Assembly (NCBI GenBank): GCA_964452465.1
Contig: CAYVMD010000032.1
Coordinates: forward strand, 1 to 25,235
Origin: CAYVMD01 sp964452465
GTDB lineage: Bacteria; Armatimonadota; JACIXR01
Direction: 5' to 3'
DNA length: 25,235 nucleotides
Made by a program: the position numbers and the translations under genes. Position 1 is the first letter of the stretch. The number at the start of each line of letters is the position of its first letter. The notes under the pieces are model-generated. The model had not been told where the DNA came from, did not search any database, and saw only the letters and a program-made list of their open reading frames with translations. This document shows, one piece after another, positions 7,221-15,355 of this stretch.

Positions 7221-9103
7221 GGGGCGGGCACTCCAAATAGGGAGCAGATCAATGCCCAGAGGAGAGCTGTTGCGAATTCCCCCAATATCATCCCTAAGAA
7301 GAAGATCCTCGCTCGAAGAAAGAGCCTCATTCCCCCGTAGCGGTTCACAAAGGTTTTTATAAACCAACCTATAAGAAGGGGGAACCAATACACTATGACG
7401 GGCCAGGAGGGACCCATTGCATAACCAAGAGGATGGAAGGGCCACCACCAGTACCTTGTCCTCATTAAATAAAGAAAGAAGGTCACCCCTGCCCCTATAA
7501 GGAAGAATATGGGGGCACGGATGTCATAACTAGGTGGGGAGTTAAGGAGAGAACTACTCTGCTGGAAATAGAGTTGGGGGTTGGACATGAGGAACCAATT
7601 GTTCAAAGTAATGCCTCCATGCCTGTAGATTATCCAAAGTTGTAGGGGAAGAAGGGTGAGCATGCTCACCAATATGGCGGTTCCAAAGGCAATGTAGAGG
7701 TTCTTCGTTTCTACTTTTGTAACATCGCTTATCTTGAAGCCATCCATAAAGGTGGGGAGGAGGATGCCTCGCACATCTCGCATAAATGCTCCATCCAAAA
7801 GGGACATGACGGCGAGGTTTTGGGCTCCCAAGTAGGCACGGGGTATGCCCAGGCTTATTATATCTATTGGACGAAAAAGACCCTGAATCATGAGTAGTCC
7901 AACCTCGGAAACGCAACGGGAAAGGACGAGCACGATGAAGAAGAGAAAGGAGAAAATGACGATTGCGCTAACCCATAAGCTCATCCCTGCCATCCACATC
8001 CAGATAATGATGAGGAGAAGGGAAACGATGAGTCCAACTACAGCGCCCTTGGAAATCCGCCAGGCTTCCCTTAACTGGTTCCTCATCAAGTAGAGCATGT
8101 AAAAGAATATCATCACACAGGCGCCTGTGGATTGAAAGCCAACGAAAAAGCGAGCGGGGTAGACGGGCATGTTGTCTAAATTGGCACCAATCAGCGAGGC
8201 TATCAACTCCTGCCCCCGGAAGAAAAGAAAGAAGAACCAAAAACTGAAGGAAATATCCGAAGGCAGAAGGAAGCCAATGGCGATCACCGAGAAGGCAACT
8301 ACTAAGTAGATGACGAAGAGATCCGTCCAGGGACGGGTGTGAAAATACTGGTTGAGGTTAACGATGACCGGCAGTTCTGGAACATAGGGGAAGAATCTGT
8401 GGAGCCCATTGACGGAATGATAGACGAGGGGAATGACAAACCCCAGCCACATCAAGGGATTATGGAAGAAGGAAGGGGCGGTTTCCTCTCGACAGATTTC
8501 CAGTGGCAATTGGAGGAGCGGAAATGTGAGCCTTTCTACTTCTATCCATTGTTTTTTGATCAACCTGGCTATACAAAACATGGCGAGGAATAGAAGAAGG
8601 GCGAATATGCTCCAGAAAATGAGTGGGACAAGCCATCTCCCCCAGGGGATCGGCTCGCCGTAATGAAGCCCCTCATAGAAATCCACCGTTACCCTCTGCT
8701 TTTCCTTCCCCTGAGGATCGAAGGGGACTAACCAATGAGGGATGTGGCGATAAAGTTGTCTCCAGTTGTTCTCGGGGCTGGCGAAATAATTAACCCCCAC
8801 CAAATTGGGGAGAAGCTGTTCCCCCAATCCAAACGAAGAGAGGAGGGCAGAGATAACAAGCATTACATAGAGGACGAGCATTTCCCTGCCGGAAAGAAAA
8901 GCTTGTTTCTTGAACCTTTTTGCCAACGCGTTGAGCGAGAGCACTACTACGAGGAAAGCCAATGCTCCGGCGGGCAAATGGGATCCCCCTAACAGAACCC
9001 CTTCCATGCTCCCACCCCTACTTATCACCAACTCCGCGTAGGAGACCACCAGACAAACTAAAGCGCAGAGAAAAATCCCTAATATTATCGCTCTCTTATA
9101 CAC
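7202..9103 (-). CDS. Multi-spanning membrane protein, DUF6785/DUF6784-like (paralogue A)
   Basis: This 633-residue integral membrane protein has more than ten hydrophobic segments. Landmarks shared with the divergent neighbour are NYFASPEN, FYEGLHYGEPIPWGRWLVPL, NLNQYF, SDISFSFWFFFLFF, RCVSEVGLLMIQGLFRP and GYAMGPSWPVIVYW followed by GWFIKTFVNRYGGMR. These fit the uncharacterised DUF6785 (N-terminal) plus DUF6784 (C-terminal) architecture that I associate with Armatimonadota and planctomycete-like genomes. Transport is likely but unproven. The start is the GTG at 9103: no Shine-Dalgarno precedes it, but a perfect TATAAT lies 6 nt upstream, predicting a leaderless mRNA starting at the GTG. The 3' end overlaps the converging ADP-ribosylglycohydrolase gene by 19 bp. 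The reading frame shows no break. Confidence 0.85.
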   Translation of the reverse strand: MYKRAIILGIFLCALVCLVVSYAELVISRGGSMEGVLLGGSHLPAGALAFLVVVLSLNALAKRFKKQAFLSGREMLVLYVMLVISALLSSFGLGEQLLPNLVGVNYFASPENNWRQLYRHIPHWLVPFDPQGKEKQRVTVDFYEGLHYGEPIPWGRWLVPLIFWSIFALLLFLAMFCIARLIKKQWIEVERLTFPLLQLPLEICREETAPSFFHNPLMWLGFVIPLVYHSVNGLHRFFPYVPELPVIVNLNQYFHTRPWTDLFVIYLVVAFSVIAIGFLLPSDISFSFWFFFLFFRGQELIASLIGANLDNMPVYPARFFVGFQSTGACVMIFFYMLYLMRNQLREAWRISKGAVVGLIVSLLLIIIWMWMAGMSLWVSAIVIFSFLFFIVLVLSRCVSEVGLLMIQGLFRPIDIISLGIPRAYLGAQNLAVMSLLDGAFMRDVRGILLPTFMDGFKISDVTKVETKNLYIAFGTAILVSMLTLLPLQLWIIYRHGGITLNNWFLMSNPQLYFQQSSSLLNSPPSYDIRAPIFFLIGAGVTFFLYLMRTRYWWWPFHPLGYAMGPSWPVIVYWFPLLIGWFIKTFVNRYGGMRLFLRARIFFLGMILGEFATALLWALICSLFGVPAPYIPLC

Positions 9104-9109
9104 AACTGG

Positions 9110-9138
9110 ATTATAGAATTATGCTTCGCAATAAAAAA
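9110..9138 (-). promoter_or_regulatory. Promoter for membrane protein A, predicted leaderless
   Basis: On the minus strand TATAAT (9115-9110) is perfect to consensus and ends 6 nt before the GTG start. The -35 position at 17 bp (9138-9133) reads TTTTTT, a weak match, and lies within the inverted repeat at 9128-9151. Confidence 0.5.
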
Positions 9139-9151
9139 TGCTTTTTATTGC
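9128..9151. promoter_or_regulatory. Perfect 10+10 bp inverted repeat between divergent genes (operator candidate)
   Basis: The arm GCAATAAAAA (9128-9137) and its exact reverse complement TTTTTATTGC (9142-9151) flank ATGC. It sits in the 82-bp space between two divergent paralogous genes and covers the -35 regions of both proposed promoters, the place expected for a dimeric repressor. It could also form a weak, A/T-rich hairpin, but it lies upstream of both predicted transcription starts. No regulator gene is adjacent. Confidence 0.55.
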
Positions 9152-9177
9152 CCAGAGGGGGTTTTCTTCTATATCAT
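9148..9177 (+). promoter_or_regulatory. Putative promoter for membrane protein B, predicted leaderless
   Basis: TTGCCC (9148-9153) and TATCAT (9172-9177) are separated by 18 bp. The -10 box ends 8 nt before the ATG at 9186, which has no Shine-Dalgarno. Moderate match only. Confidence 0.4.
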
Positions 9178-9185
9178 TCTTTCAA

Positions 9186-11294
9186 ATGGAGAAAATCTCC
9201 CTGCGTTCCCTCTTAATTGGGGCTGTTTGCGTCCTTACCCTCTCCTTCGCTGTCCCCTATTCCGATCTTTTCCTCCACAGCACCTGGATAGCTTGTTCCC
9301 ACCTCGCAATTGGGCCCCTGCTTCTCTTCCTCCCTTTTGTAACCTTTGTTAATTACGCCTTGCGAAAATTCTCCTCCTTTGGTCAGGTAGCCTTTCTCTC
9401 TTTTTGGAGCATTATTGGCATAGGGCTCCTCCATATCCTCCTCCCCAGGAATTGGTTGAATTCCCTTATAGTCTCTTTATCCTTCCTGATGCTTTGCCTT
9501 TGGGCTTTCTCTACGATATCCAAAAGAAAAAAGATACCCCCTTTTTCCCAATCCGAATTAATCCTCATCTATGCCATGATGCTCGTGGGCACGGGCATTC
9601 CTTCCTTTGGGCTTACCGCTTACCTCGTCCCCACCTTGACAGGAGCTAATTATTTCGCCTCCCCGGAGAACAAATGGAGGGAGTTGTTTTACAAATACAC
9701 CCCCAAATGGATGGTCCCTTGGGATCCTTCCAAAGGGGAGAAGCAGCCTGTAGCGGTCCAATTCTATGAGGGACTTTACTATGGGGAACCTATACCTTGG
9801 AAAGCCTGGGTGGTTCCCCTCCTAATGTGGACCCTATTCGCCTTCCTGATCTTCTTCATGACCCTTTGCTTAGCAACCATTCTTCGCCGCCAATGGGTGG
9901 AGGGGGAGAAGCTCATCTTTCCCCTCGTCCAGGTCCCCCTAGAGATGACGAGGGAGGATGGTGGTTTGATCAATCCCTTCTTCAGAAATAGGCTTATGTG
10001 GGCAGGTTTTTCCATCCCTGTTATAATCCACACCATAAATGCTTTCCATTATTACTTCCCCTACATACCGGAATTGACCCTCTCCTATAACCTGAACCAA
10101 TACCTACCCAATCCCCCTTGGAACCAGATAGGCATCTTCAATATCTGGATCCATTTCTCGGTGATAGGGCTTTCCTTTATAATTGCTTCCGATCTTTCAT
10201 TCAGCCTTTGGTTCTTCTTTCTGCTCTTCAAACTGGAGGCAGCGTTAGCCGCTTCCTTGGGCATGGAGATGAATTATGTCTTCACCTATCCCGTGCAGGT
10301 CTTCGCTGCTTATCAGATGTTGGGGGCGTTTATCGTCTTGTCAATTTACATGCTTTGGACGGCGAGGTTTTATGTTAGGGGAATATTAAGAAAGGTATTC
10401 TTATCCCAAGAGGAAATAGACGACTCTAAAGAGCCAATGCCTTATAAAGTAGCGGTATTCGGATTTATAGGGGGGCTACTAGCTTTGATCGCTTGGTGCG
10501 TATATGCGGGGATGCAGGCTTGGGTAAGCCTAGTCGCTATTATCCTCTTCTTCTTCCTCATCCTCCTGCCCTTGACTCGCTTCGTCTCCGAAGGAGGGCT
10601 CCTCTTCATCCAGGCTCCTTTTCAACCCACGGAGATAATAAATTCCTTCACGAGTTCCAATTTCCTCGGACCAAAAAATCTCACCATATTGGCTTATATC
10701 CAAAGGATCTTCATGTTTGACCTTCGCGCTTCCCTTATGCCGAGCGTTATGGATGCCTTCAAATTATCGGATAGCACTAGGTTGAAAAAACGCCATTTCC
10801 TTTTGGGGTTGGGGCTCTCCATAGTCCTTGCTGTATTTGGTTCCTATATAAGCGAGTTATGGATGGTATACCGGGCAGGTGGGGTGACGATGTCGCCCTG
10901 GTTCTTGCTTGCTGCACCCCAACAGCCCTTCCAACATCTTGCTTCCACGCTACAAAACCCCGTTCATCCCGATTGGAGGGCGGGAACCTTCACCGCGGTT
11001 GGGATCGCCATTGCTGTGTTCCTCGTGCAGATGAGGTTACGTTTTCCTTGGTGGCCTCTTCATCCCATCGGCTATGCTATGGGTCCTTCTTGGCCCATGA
11101 TTCAACTTTGGTTTTCCATTATGGTGGGTTGGTTTATAAAAGTTTTTCTCCTTAAAGCAGGGGGGATGAAAGCGTTTAATCGCGCGCGTCCCTTCTTCTT
11201 GGGCATGGTTCTGGGGGAATTCGTCATCGGGGGGATCTGGATAATAATCGATGGCATAACCGGCTTAAAAGGGCATCGTATTTTCCTCACCTAA
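9186..11294 (+). CDS. Multi-spanning membrane protein, DUF6785/DUF6784-like (paralogue B)
   Basis: This is a 702-residue paralogue of the divergent gene at 7202-9103, sharing NYFASPENKWRELF, FYEGLYYGEPIPWKAWVVPL, NLNQYLP, SDLSFSLWFFFLLF, TRFVSEGGLLFIQAPFQP and GYAMGPSWPMIQLW then GWFIKVFLLKAGGMK. It has many membrane spans and a hydrophilic loop (LSQEEIDDSKEPMP) in the middle that accounts for part of its greater length. The function is uncharacterised; a transporter is likely. The open frame extends upstream to an ATG at 9138, but that codon lies inside the inverted repeat and upstream of the proposed promoter; the ATG at 9186 (MEKISLRSLL) gives an N-terminus that aligns better with its paralogue (MYKRAIILGI). 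No ribosome binding site precedes either, consistent with a leaderless start. Confidence 0.85.
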   Translation: MEKISLRSLLIGAVCVLTLSFAVPYSDLFLHSTWIACSHLAIGPLLLFLPFVTFVNYALRKFSSFGQVAFLSFWSIIGIGLLHILLPRNWLNSLIVSLSFLMLCLWAFSTISKRKKIPPFSQSELILIYAMMLVGTGIPSFGLTAYLVPTLTGANYFASPENKWRELFYKYTPKWMVPWDPSKGEKQPVAVQFYEGLYYGEPIPWKAWVVPLLMWTLFAFLIFFMTLCLATILRRQWVEGEKLIFPLVQVPLEMTREDGGLINPFFRNRLMWAGFSIPVIIHTINAFHYYFPYIPELTLSYNLNQYLPNPPWNQIGIFNIWIHFSVIGLSFIIASDLSFSLWFFFLLFKLEAALAASLGMEMNYVFTYPVQVFAAYQMLGAFIVLSIYMLWTARFYVRGILRKVFLSQEEIDDSKEPMPYKVAVFGFIGGLLALIAWCVYAGMQAWVSLVAIILFFFLILLPLTRFVSEGGLLFIQAPFQPTEIINSFTSSNFLGPKNLTILAYIQRIFMFDLRASLMPSVMDAFKLSDSTRLKKRHFLLGLGLSIVLAVFGSYISELWMVYRAGGVTMSPWFLLAAPQQPFQHLASTLQNPVHPDWRAGTFTAVGIAIAVFLVQMRLRFPWWPLHPIGYAMGPSWPMIQLWFSIMVGWFIKVFLLKAGGMKAFNRARPFFLGMVLGEFVIGGIWIIIDGITGLKGHRIFLT

Positions 11295-11306
11295 AAAGGC
11301 TTCTTA

Positions 11307-11335
11307 TTGCTCTTCTTTCCCCTACGTTGTATAAT
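11307..11335 (+). promoter_or_regulatory. Sigma70-type promoter for the tldD-tldE-murA-mreB-SLH operon
   Basis: TTGCTC (11307-11312) and a perfect TATAAT (11330-11335) are 17 bp apart. The ATG of tldD follows 10 nt after the -10 box, so the mRNA would have a leader of only a few nucleotides. Nothing resembling a Shine-Dalgarno is present. Confidence 0.65.
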
Positions 11336-11345
11336 TCTTTATGAA

Positions 11346-12743
11346 ATGGAAGACATACTCGATTGGCTAATTGAAAAGGCAAAAGAAAGGAATTGCGAGT
11401 TTGCAGAGGCAAGATATGTCTCGAAAAGAGGTTCCTATGTGAGAGCTCAAGATGGTAAGATAGAAGAGCTTTCGTCTGGGGAAACGCGAGGGGTAGGGAT
11501 AAGAGTGATAGTGAATGGGAAGTGGGGGTTTGCTTCCTCTTCCTCCTTGGAGCAGAAAGCCCTTCTATCTGCTTTAGAATCCGCTATATCTTCTGCTCGT
11601 TCCCTTCGTGAGGGAAAAGGGGAAAGAGCAGTGGTCAAGGAAGTAGAACCTATAGAGGCGGAGAAGGAATTGAAATGCAAGATAGAGCCGGCAGATGTGG
11701 CGGAGGAGGATAAGGCGAGGATGGTATTGGAGTGGGAAAGGGAAGCGAAAGGTGTGAATCCCGATCTTATAGTGAACACGGTTTGCTGGCTATCGGATAC
11801 AACGAGGGAGGAAGAGGTGCACAATTCCCTGGGGACCAAAGTGAGGAGCCGATTGGTTCATACCTCCGCTTCCGTGTTTGTGGCATCAGCGAAAGGGGAA
11901 GTGAGGCAAACTGGCGTGGAAAGAGTGGGAGGTGCTAAAGGATACGAGTTGGTAGAGAACCTTTCCCCGGAGAATTTCTCCCTTAAAGCGGCTCAGAAGG
12001 CGATTTCCCTTCTCTCTGCGAAGCCCCCAATCGCGGGCACTTTCCCCGCCATCGTCGATCCCAGCGTTATTGGGTTGTTCGTTCACGAAGCGCTGGGTCA
12101 TAACGCCGAGGCAGATGCTGTATGGGCAGGGGCATCCATAATCAAGGGCAAGGAGGGTCAGGAGATCGCCTCTCCCTGCGTAACAATAATAGATGATGCC
12201 ACTATCGAAGGAGCATTCGGCTTCTTCTTCTACGATTCGGAGGGAACTCCTGCCCAAAGGACCACCATCATAGAGGAAGGGAGATTGGTGGGATATCTCC
12301 ATAGTTTGGAGACCTCCGCGAAGATGGATGCCCTGCCCACGGGTAACGCGAGGGCAGAGGGATATGAAGTGCCTCCAATCGTGAGAATGAGCAACACTTT
12401 CATGGCGCCGGGCGATTGGAGCTTTGAGGAGATGCTGCAAGAAATGAGGGAAGGAGTTTACCTCAAGGGAGGAAGGTGGGGGTATGTTTTCCCTGAGCGG
12501 GGGCAGTTCACCTTCAATGTGGAGGAGGCTTGGCTCGTAAAGGATGGCGAATTAAGCGAGCATTTGAGGGATGTTTCCATGTCGGGGATGACCTTGGAGA
12601 CTTTGAAGAAGATAAAGGGGCTCTCCAGGGATTTCAAACTTGCCTCACCTGGTTATTGCGGGAAGGGTGGGCAGACCGCTTTTGTGGACGATGGTGGTCC
12701 CTTCGCTTTGATAGAGGAGATAACTGTGGGAGGAAGGCGATAA
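11346..12743 (+). CDS. tldD: TldD metalloprotease subunit
   Basis: This is the 465-residue catalytic subunit of the TldD/TldE metalloprotease, a cytoplasmic complex that in E. coli degrades unfolded peptides and processes microcin B17 and CcdA. The zinc site HEALGH (HExxxH, 247-252) lies in GLFVHEALGHNAEAD, and the conserved C-terminal Cys is in PGYCGKGGQ (about Cys438). The family stretch GNARAEGYEVPPIVRMSN is also present. The open frame reaches upstream to a TTG at 11307, but that codon is the -35 box of the promoter; the ATG at 11346 (MEDILDWLIEKAKE) is the likely start and is probably leaderless. The partner tldE begins 1 bp after its stop, and the two open an operon that continues into murA. 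Confidence 0.95.
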   Translation: MEDILDWLIEKAKERNCEFAEARYVSKRGSYVRAQDGKIEELSSGETRGVGIRVIVNGKWGFASSSSLEQKALLSALESAISSARSLREGKGERAVVKEVEPIEAEKELKCKIEPADVAEEDKARMVLEWEREAKGVNPDLIVNTVCWLSDTTREEEVHNSLGTKVRSRLVHTSASVFVASAKGEVRQTGVERVGGAKGYELVENLSPENFSLKAAQKAISLLSAKPPIAGTFPAIVDPSVIGLFVHEALGHNAEADAVWAGASIIKGKEGQEIASPCVTIIDDATIEGAFGFFFYDSEGTPAQRTTIIEEGRLVGYLHSLETSAKMDALPTGNARAEGYEVPPIVRMSNTFMAPGDWSFEEMLQEMREGVYLKGGRWGYVFPERGQFTFNVEEAWLVKDGELSEHLRDVSMSGMTLETLKKIKGLSRDFKLASPGYCGKGGQTAFVDDGGPFALIEEITVGGRR

Positions 12744-12744
12744 T

Positions 12745-14079
12745 ATGGATAAAGAACTCCTCGAGATAGCTTTATCCGCTGTCCAAAGGGCAAAGAAAAA
12801 GGTAAAAGACTGCGATGTTTTCGTAGAGAAAAGAAAAGTTCTTTCCTTAGAATTAGAGAAGGGGGATTTAAAACAGGTTAGGTCTTCATGGGAGGAGGGG
12901 GTTTCTGTAAGGGCTTTTTGGGAGGGGGGTAGGGGATTTGCCTATGTTTCCTCACTGGAGAAAGAGAAAGTGGAGGAAGCGGTGGATAAAGCGATAGCCT
13001 TAGCGAGGGCGTCCCAACCTGATCCTCATTTCAAATCCCTTCCCCCGGGAGAGGAAGGGCGGAAGGTTGAAGGATTATACGACGAGAGGATCTCCCACCT
13101 TACACCGGAGGACTTAGCAAGGTGGGGGGAGGAGATAGTAGAAAATGCAAAGAGGGTGGACGGGGAAGCTTTGGTTTTCGGCGGGATACAAGCGGTAGCC
13201 ACAGAATACGCTATAGCCAATACGGAGGGGGTAGGCATCGAGGATAGGAAAACTTTAGTGGATGCCTCTGCAATGGTGATCCTTAAAAAGGGAGACGAAG
13301 TAGCCTCGTTTTACGACTACGATGTCGCCCGCAATTTAAAGGACTTTCAACCTGCTCCCATCGGTGAAAAGGCTTGCCTCCAAGCGAAGGAGTTCTTCGG
13401 CGCTAAGCAAGCTCCAACTGGTTCCTTCTCCGTGGTTTTTTCCCATCTCGTCTATCCTTCCTTGGTAGGGAGCATCGCTTCTGCGGCCAATGCGGAAGAG
13501 GTTCAGAGGGGGCGTTCCTTTTTAGCGGGAAAGAAAGGGAAGGAAATCGCTGTTAAGGATCTGACGATTAAGGATTTCCCCTTCATAGAAGGAGGGCTGA
13601 ATTCGGGCGGTTACGATGGCGAAGGAACGCCCCATAAGGAGATGACCTTCATCGAAGAGGGGCATCTGCTATCCTATTTCCACAATTCCTATACCGCGGG
13701 GAAGGCAGGGGAAGAGAATACAGGACATGCGGCGCGAGGCTCTTATCGTTCTGGTGTGGGAATTAGTCCTACCAATCTGCAAATGATGCCAGGGGATTGG
13801 ACGATGGAGGAGATGATTCAGGATATGAAGAGGGGGATATTCGTGCTTCAGTCCGGGATACCGGTTAATAACGCCAGCGGCGATTCCTCTGGTCCCGTCG
13901 ACTTTGGGTTCATGATAGAAGAGGGCGAGAAAGCCTATCCTCTGAAAAACACCACCCTCGGCTTCAATATGCTCGATCTTCTCCGAAATATTGACGCTAT
14001 TTCCAAGGATTACCGGGAAGAGCCGGGGGTTAGGATGCTTGCTATAAGGGTTAAAAATCTCAAAATAGGGGGGCAATAG
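12745..14079 (+). CDS. tldE: TldE/PmbA-like metalloprotease partner
   Basis: This 444-residue protein is homologous to TldD but lacks the HExxxH zinc motif: the equivalent region reads FSHLVYPSLVGSIASAANAE. That is what distinguishes TldE (PmbA) from TldD; it forms the non-catalytic half of the heterodimer. Family stretches seen are DGEGTPHKEMTFIEEG, LSYFHNSYTAGKAG and ISPTNLQMMPGDWTMEEMI. It starts one base after tldD, with GGGAGG about 11 nt upstream inside tldD, and its stop is one base before murA. The obligate partner lies directly upstream, so the assignment is secure. No peptide precursor or other RiPP gene is close, so a general proteolytic role is more likely than toxin maturation. 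Confidence 0.94.
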   Translation: MDKELLEIALSAVQRAKKKVKDCDVFVEKRKVLSLELEKGDLKQVRSSWEEGVSVRAFWEGGRGFAYVSSLEKEKVEEAVDKAIALARASQPDPHFKSLPPGEEGRKVEGLYDERISHLTPEDLARWGEEIVENAKRVDGEALVFGGIQAVATEYAIANTEGVGIEDRKTLVDASAMVILKKGDEVASFYDYDVARNLKDFQPAPIGEKACLQAKEFFGAKQAPTGSFSVVFSHLVYPSLVGSIASAANAEEVQRGRSFLAGKKGKEIAVKDLTIKDFPFIEGGLNSGGYDGEGTPHKEMTFIEEGHLLSYFHNSYTAGKAGEENTGHAARGSYRSGVGISPTNLQMMPGDWTMEEMIQDMKRGIFVLQSGIPVNNASGDSSGPVDFGFMIEEGEKAYPLKNTTLGFNMLDLLRNIDAISKDYREEPGVRMLAIRVKNLKIGGQ

Positions 14080-14080
14080 A

Positions 14081-15355
14081 ATGGAGAAAATAATCGTAGA
14101 AGGTGGCAGAAGGTTAAAAGGCAAAGTCAAGGTGAGCGGAAGCAAGAACGCTTCTCTCTCCATTATGGTCGCTTCTCTGCTCATAAAGGGCAAGACCGTG
14201 CTTAAAGGAGTTCCTTGCATCGGCGATGTGAAAACCATGAAGGAGATGTTGGAATTCCTTGGGGCAAAAGTAGAAGAAGAGGACGGCATTCTCACAATAG
14301 ATGCTTCTCGTATAACTAACTATGAAGCACCTTATGAATTGGTAAAGGCGATGCGTGCTTCCTTTAATGTCCTTGGCCCAGTGCTCATTCGGTGTGGAAG
14401 GGCAAGGGTTTCCCTGCCAGGTGGTTGCGATATAGGCACTAGACCTGTGGATTTCCACCTTAAGGGTTTACAAATGATGGGGGCAGAGATAAGGATGGAG
14501 CATGGATTTGTGGAAGCCATTGGAGAGAAATTACACAGCGCGGATATTTACCTCGACTTCCCCAGCGTAGGAGCCACCTGTCATCTCGCTATGACTGCTA
14601 CCCTGGTGGAGGGTACCTCTTATATAAGGAACGCTGCTGAGGAGCCGGAGATTCACGATTTGTTCAATTTTCTAAGAAAAGCCGGGGCTATAATAAGGTA
14701 TGTAGGCTCAAGGGTAGTAGAGGTACAGGGGGTAGAAAATTTGAAGGAAGTTACTTATGAGGTCATGCCCGATCGGATGGAAGCAGGGACATTTATGTTA
14801 GCAGCTGCCGCTACCCAAGGAGATGTAGTGATAGAAGGCGCCCAAGTGGAGCATCTCAAGCCGGTTATAGAAAAGTTAAGGGAAACCGGATGCGAGGTGA
14901 TAGAGTTATCCGAGGACTCCCTGAGGGTGATAGGTAAAAGACCTATAAAACCCGTAAACATAGTTACCCTTCCTCACCCGGGATTCCCCACGGATATGCA
15001 ACAGCCGTTCACCGCCCTCTTAACGATAGCGGAAGGGACATCGATGGTTACGGAAACTATTTACGAAAGCAGGTTTAAATACCTTAGCGAACTGACGAGG
15101 ATGGGGGCGGATGTGAGGGTCGAGGGACGCACTATTTTTATAAAAGGTGTCGAACGCCTCACAGGAGCTCCAGTCACAATAACCGATTTAAGAGCGGGGG
15201 CTGCTCTTCTGATAGCTTCCCTCATAGCTGAAGGAAGAACAGAGATATCCGGGCTTCATAACCTGGACAGAGGATATGAGAGGTTAGACGAGAAACTTGC
15301 CTCCCTTGGCGCTTCTATCAAGCGAGTGACGGAAGAAGCACCATGTCCCCTTTAA
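14081..15355 (+). CDS. murA: UDP-N-acetylglucosamine 1-carboxyvinyltransferase
   Basis: MurA catalyses the first committed step of peptidoglycan synthesis, transferring enolpyruvate from PEP to UDP-GlcNAc in the cytoplasm. The 424-residue length is typical. Lys22-Asn23 in SGSKNASL, the MRASFNVLGP segment and the mobile loop SLPGGCDIGTRPVDFHL with catalytic Cys116 are all present; the Cys (rather than Asp) form is the one normally open to fosfomycin attack. The C-terminal half shows the expected second repeat (DLRAGAALLIASLIAEG, LDRGYERLDEKLASLGA). It follows tldE by one base, and its last 13 bp overlap the mreB-like gene. Linkage to tldDE and an actin gene suggests co-expression of wall synthesis and shape functions. 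Confidence 0.97.
   Translation: MEKIIVEGGRRLKGKVKVSGSKNASLSIMVASLLIKGKTVLKGVPCIGDVKTMKEMLEFLGAKVEEEDGILTIDASRITNYEAPYELVKAMRASFNVLGPVLIRCGRARVSLPGGCDIGTRPVDFHLKGLQMMGAEIRMEHGFVEAIGEKLHSADIYLDFPSVGATCHLAMTATLVEGTSYIRNAAEEPEIHDLFNFLRKAGAIIRYVGSRVVEVQGVENLKEVTYEVMPDRMEAGTFMLAAAATQGDVVIEGAQVEHLKPVIEKLRETGCEVIELSEDSLRVIGKRPIKPVNIVTLPHPGFPTDMQQPFTALLTIAEGTSMVTETIYESRFKYLSELTRMGADVRVEGRTIFIKGVERLTGAPVTITDLRAGAALLIASLIAEGRTEISGLHNLDRGYERLDEKLASLGASIKRVTEEAPCPL

Noticed and set aside
9138..9185. A longer N-terminus for membrane protein B starting at an ATG at 9138.
   Set aside because: The ATG is inside a perfect inverted repeat and upstream of the proposed promoter, has no ribosome binding site, and the extra 16 residues do not align with the paralogue.
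11307..11345. A TldD start at 11307 giving 13 extra residues.
   Set aside because: That TTG forms the -35 box of a well-spaced promoter, and TldD proteins normally begin close to the ATG at 11346.
11886..14295. Long open frames on the minus strand opposite tldD and tldE (up to about 200 codons).
   Set aside because: Their translations resemble no family, have biased composition and mirror well-supported plus-strand genes; they are antisense shadows.
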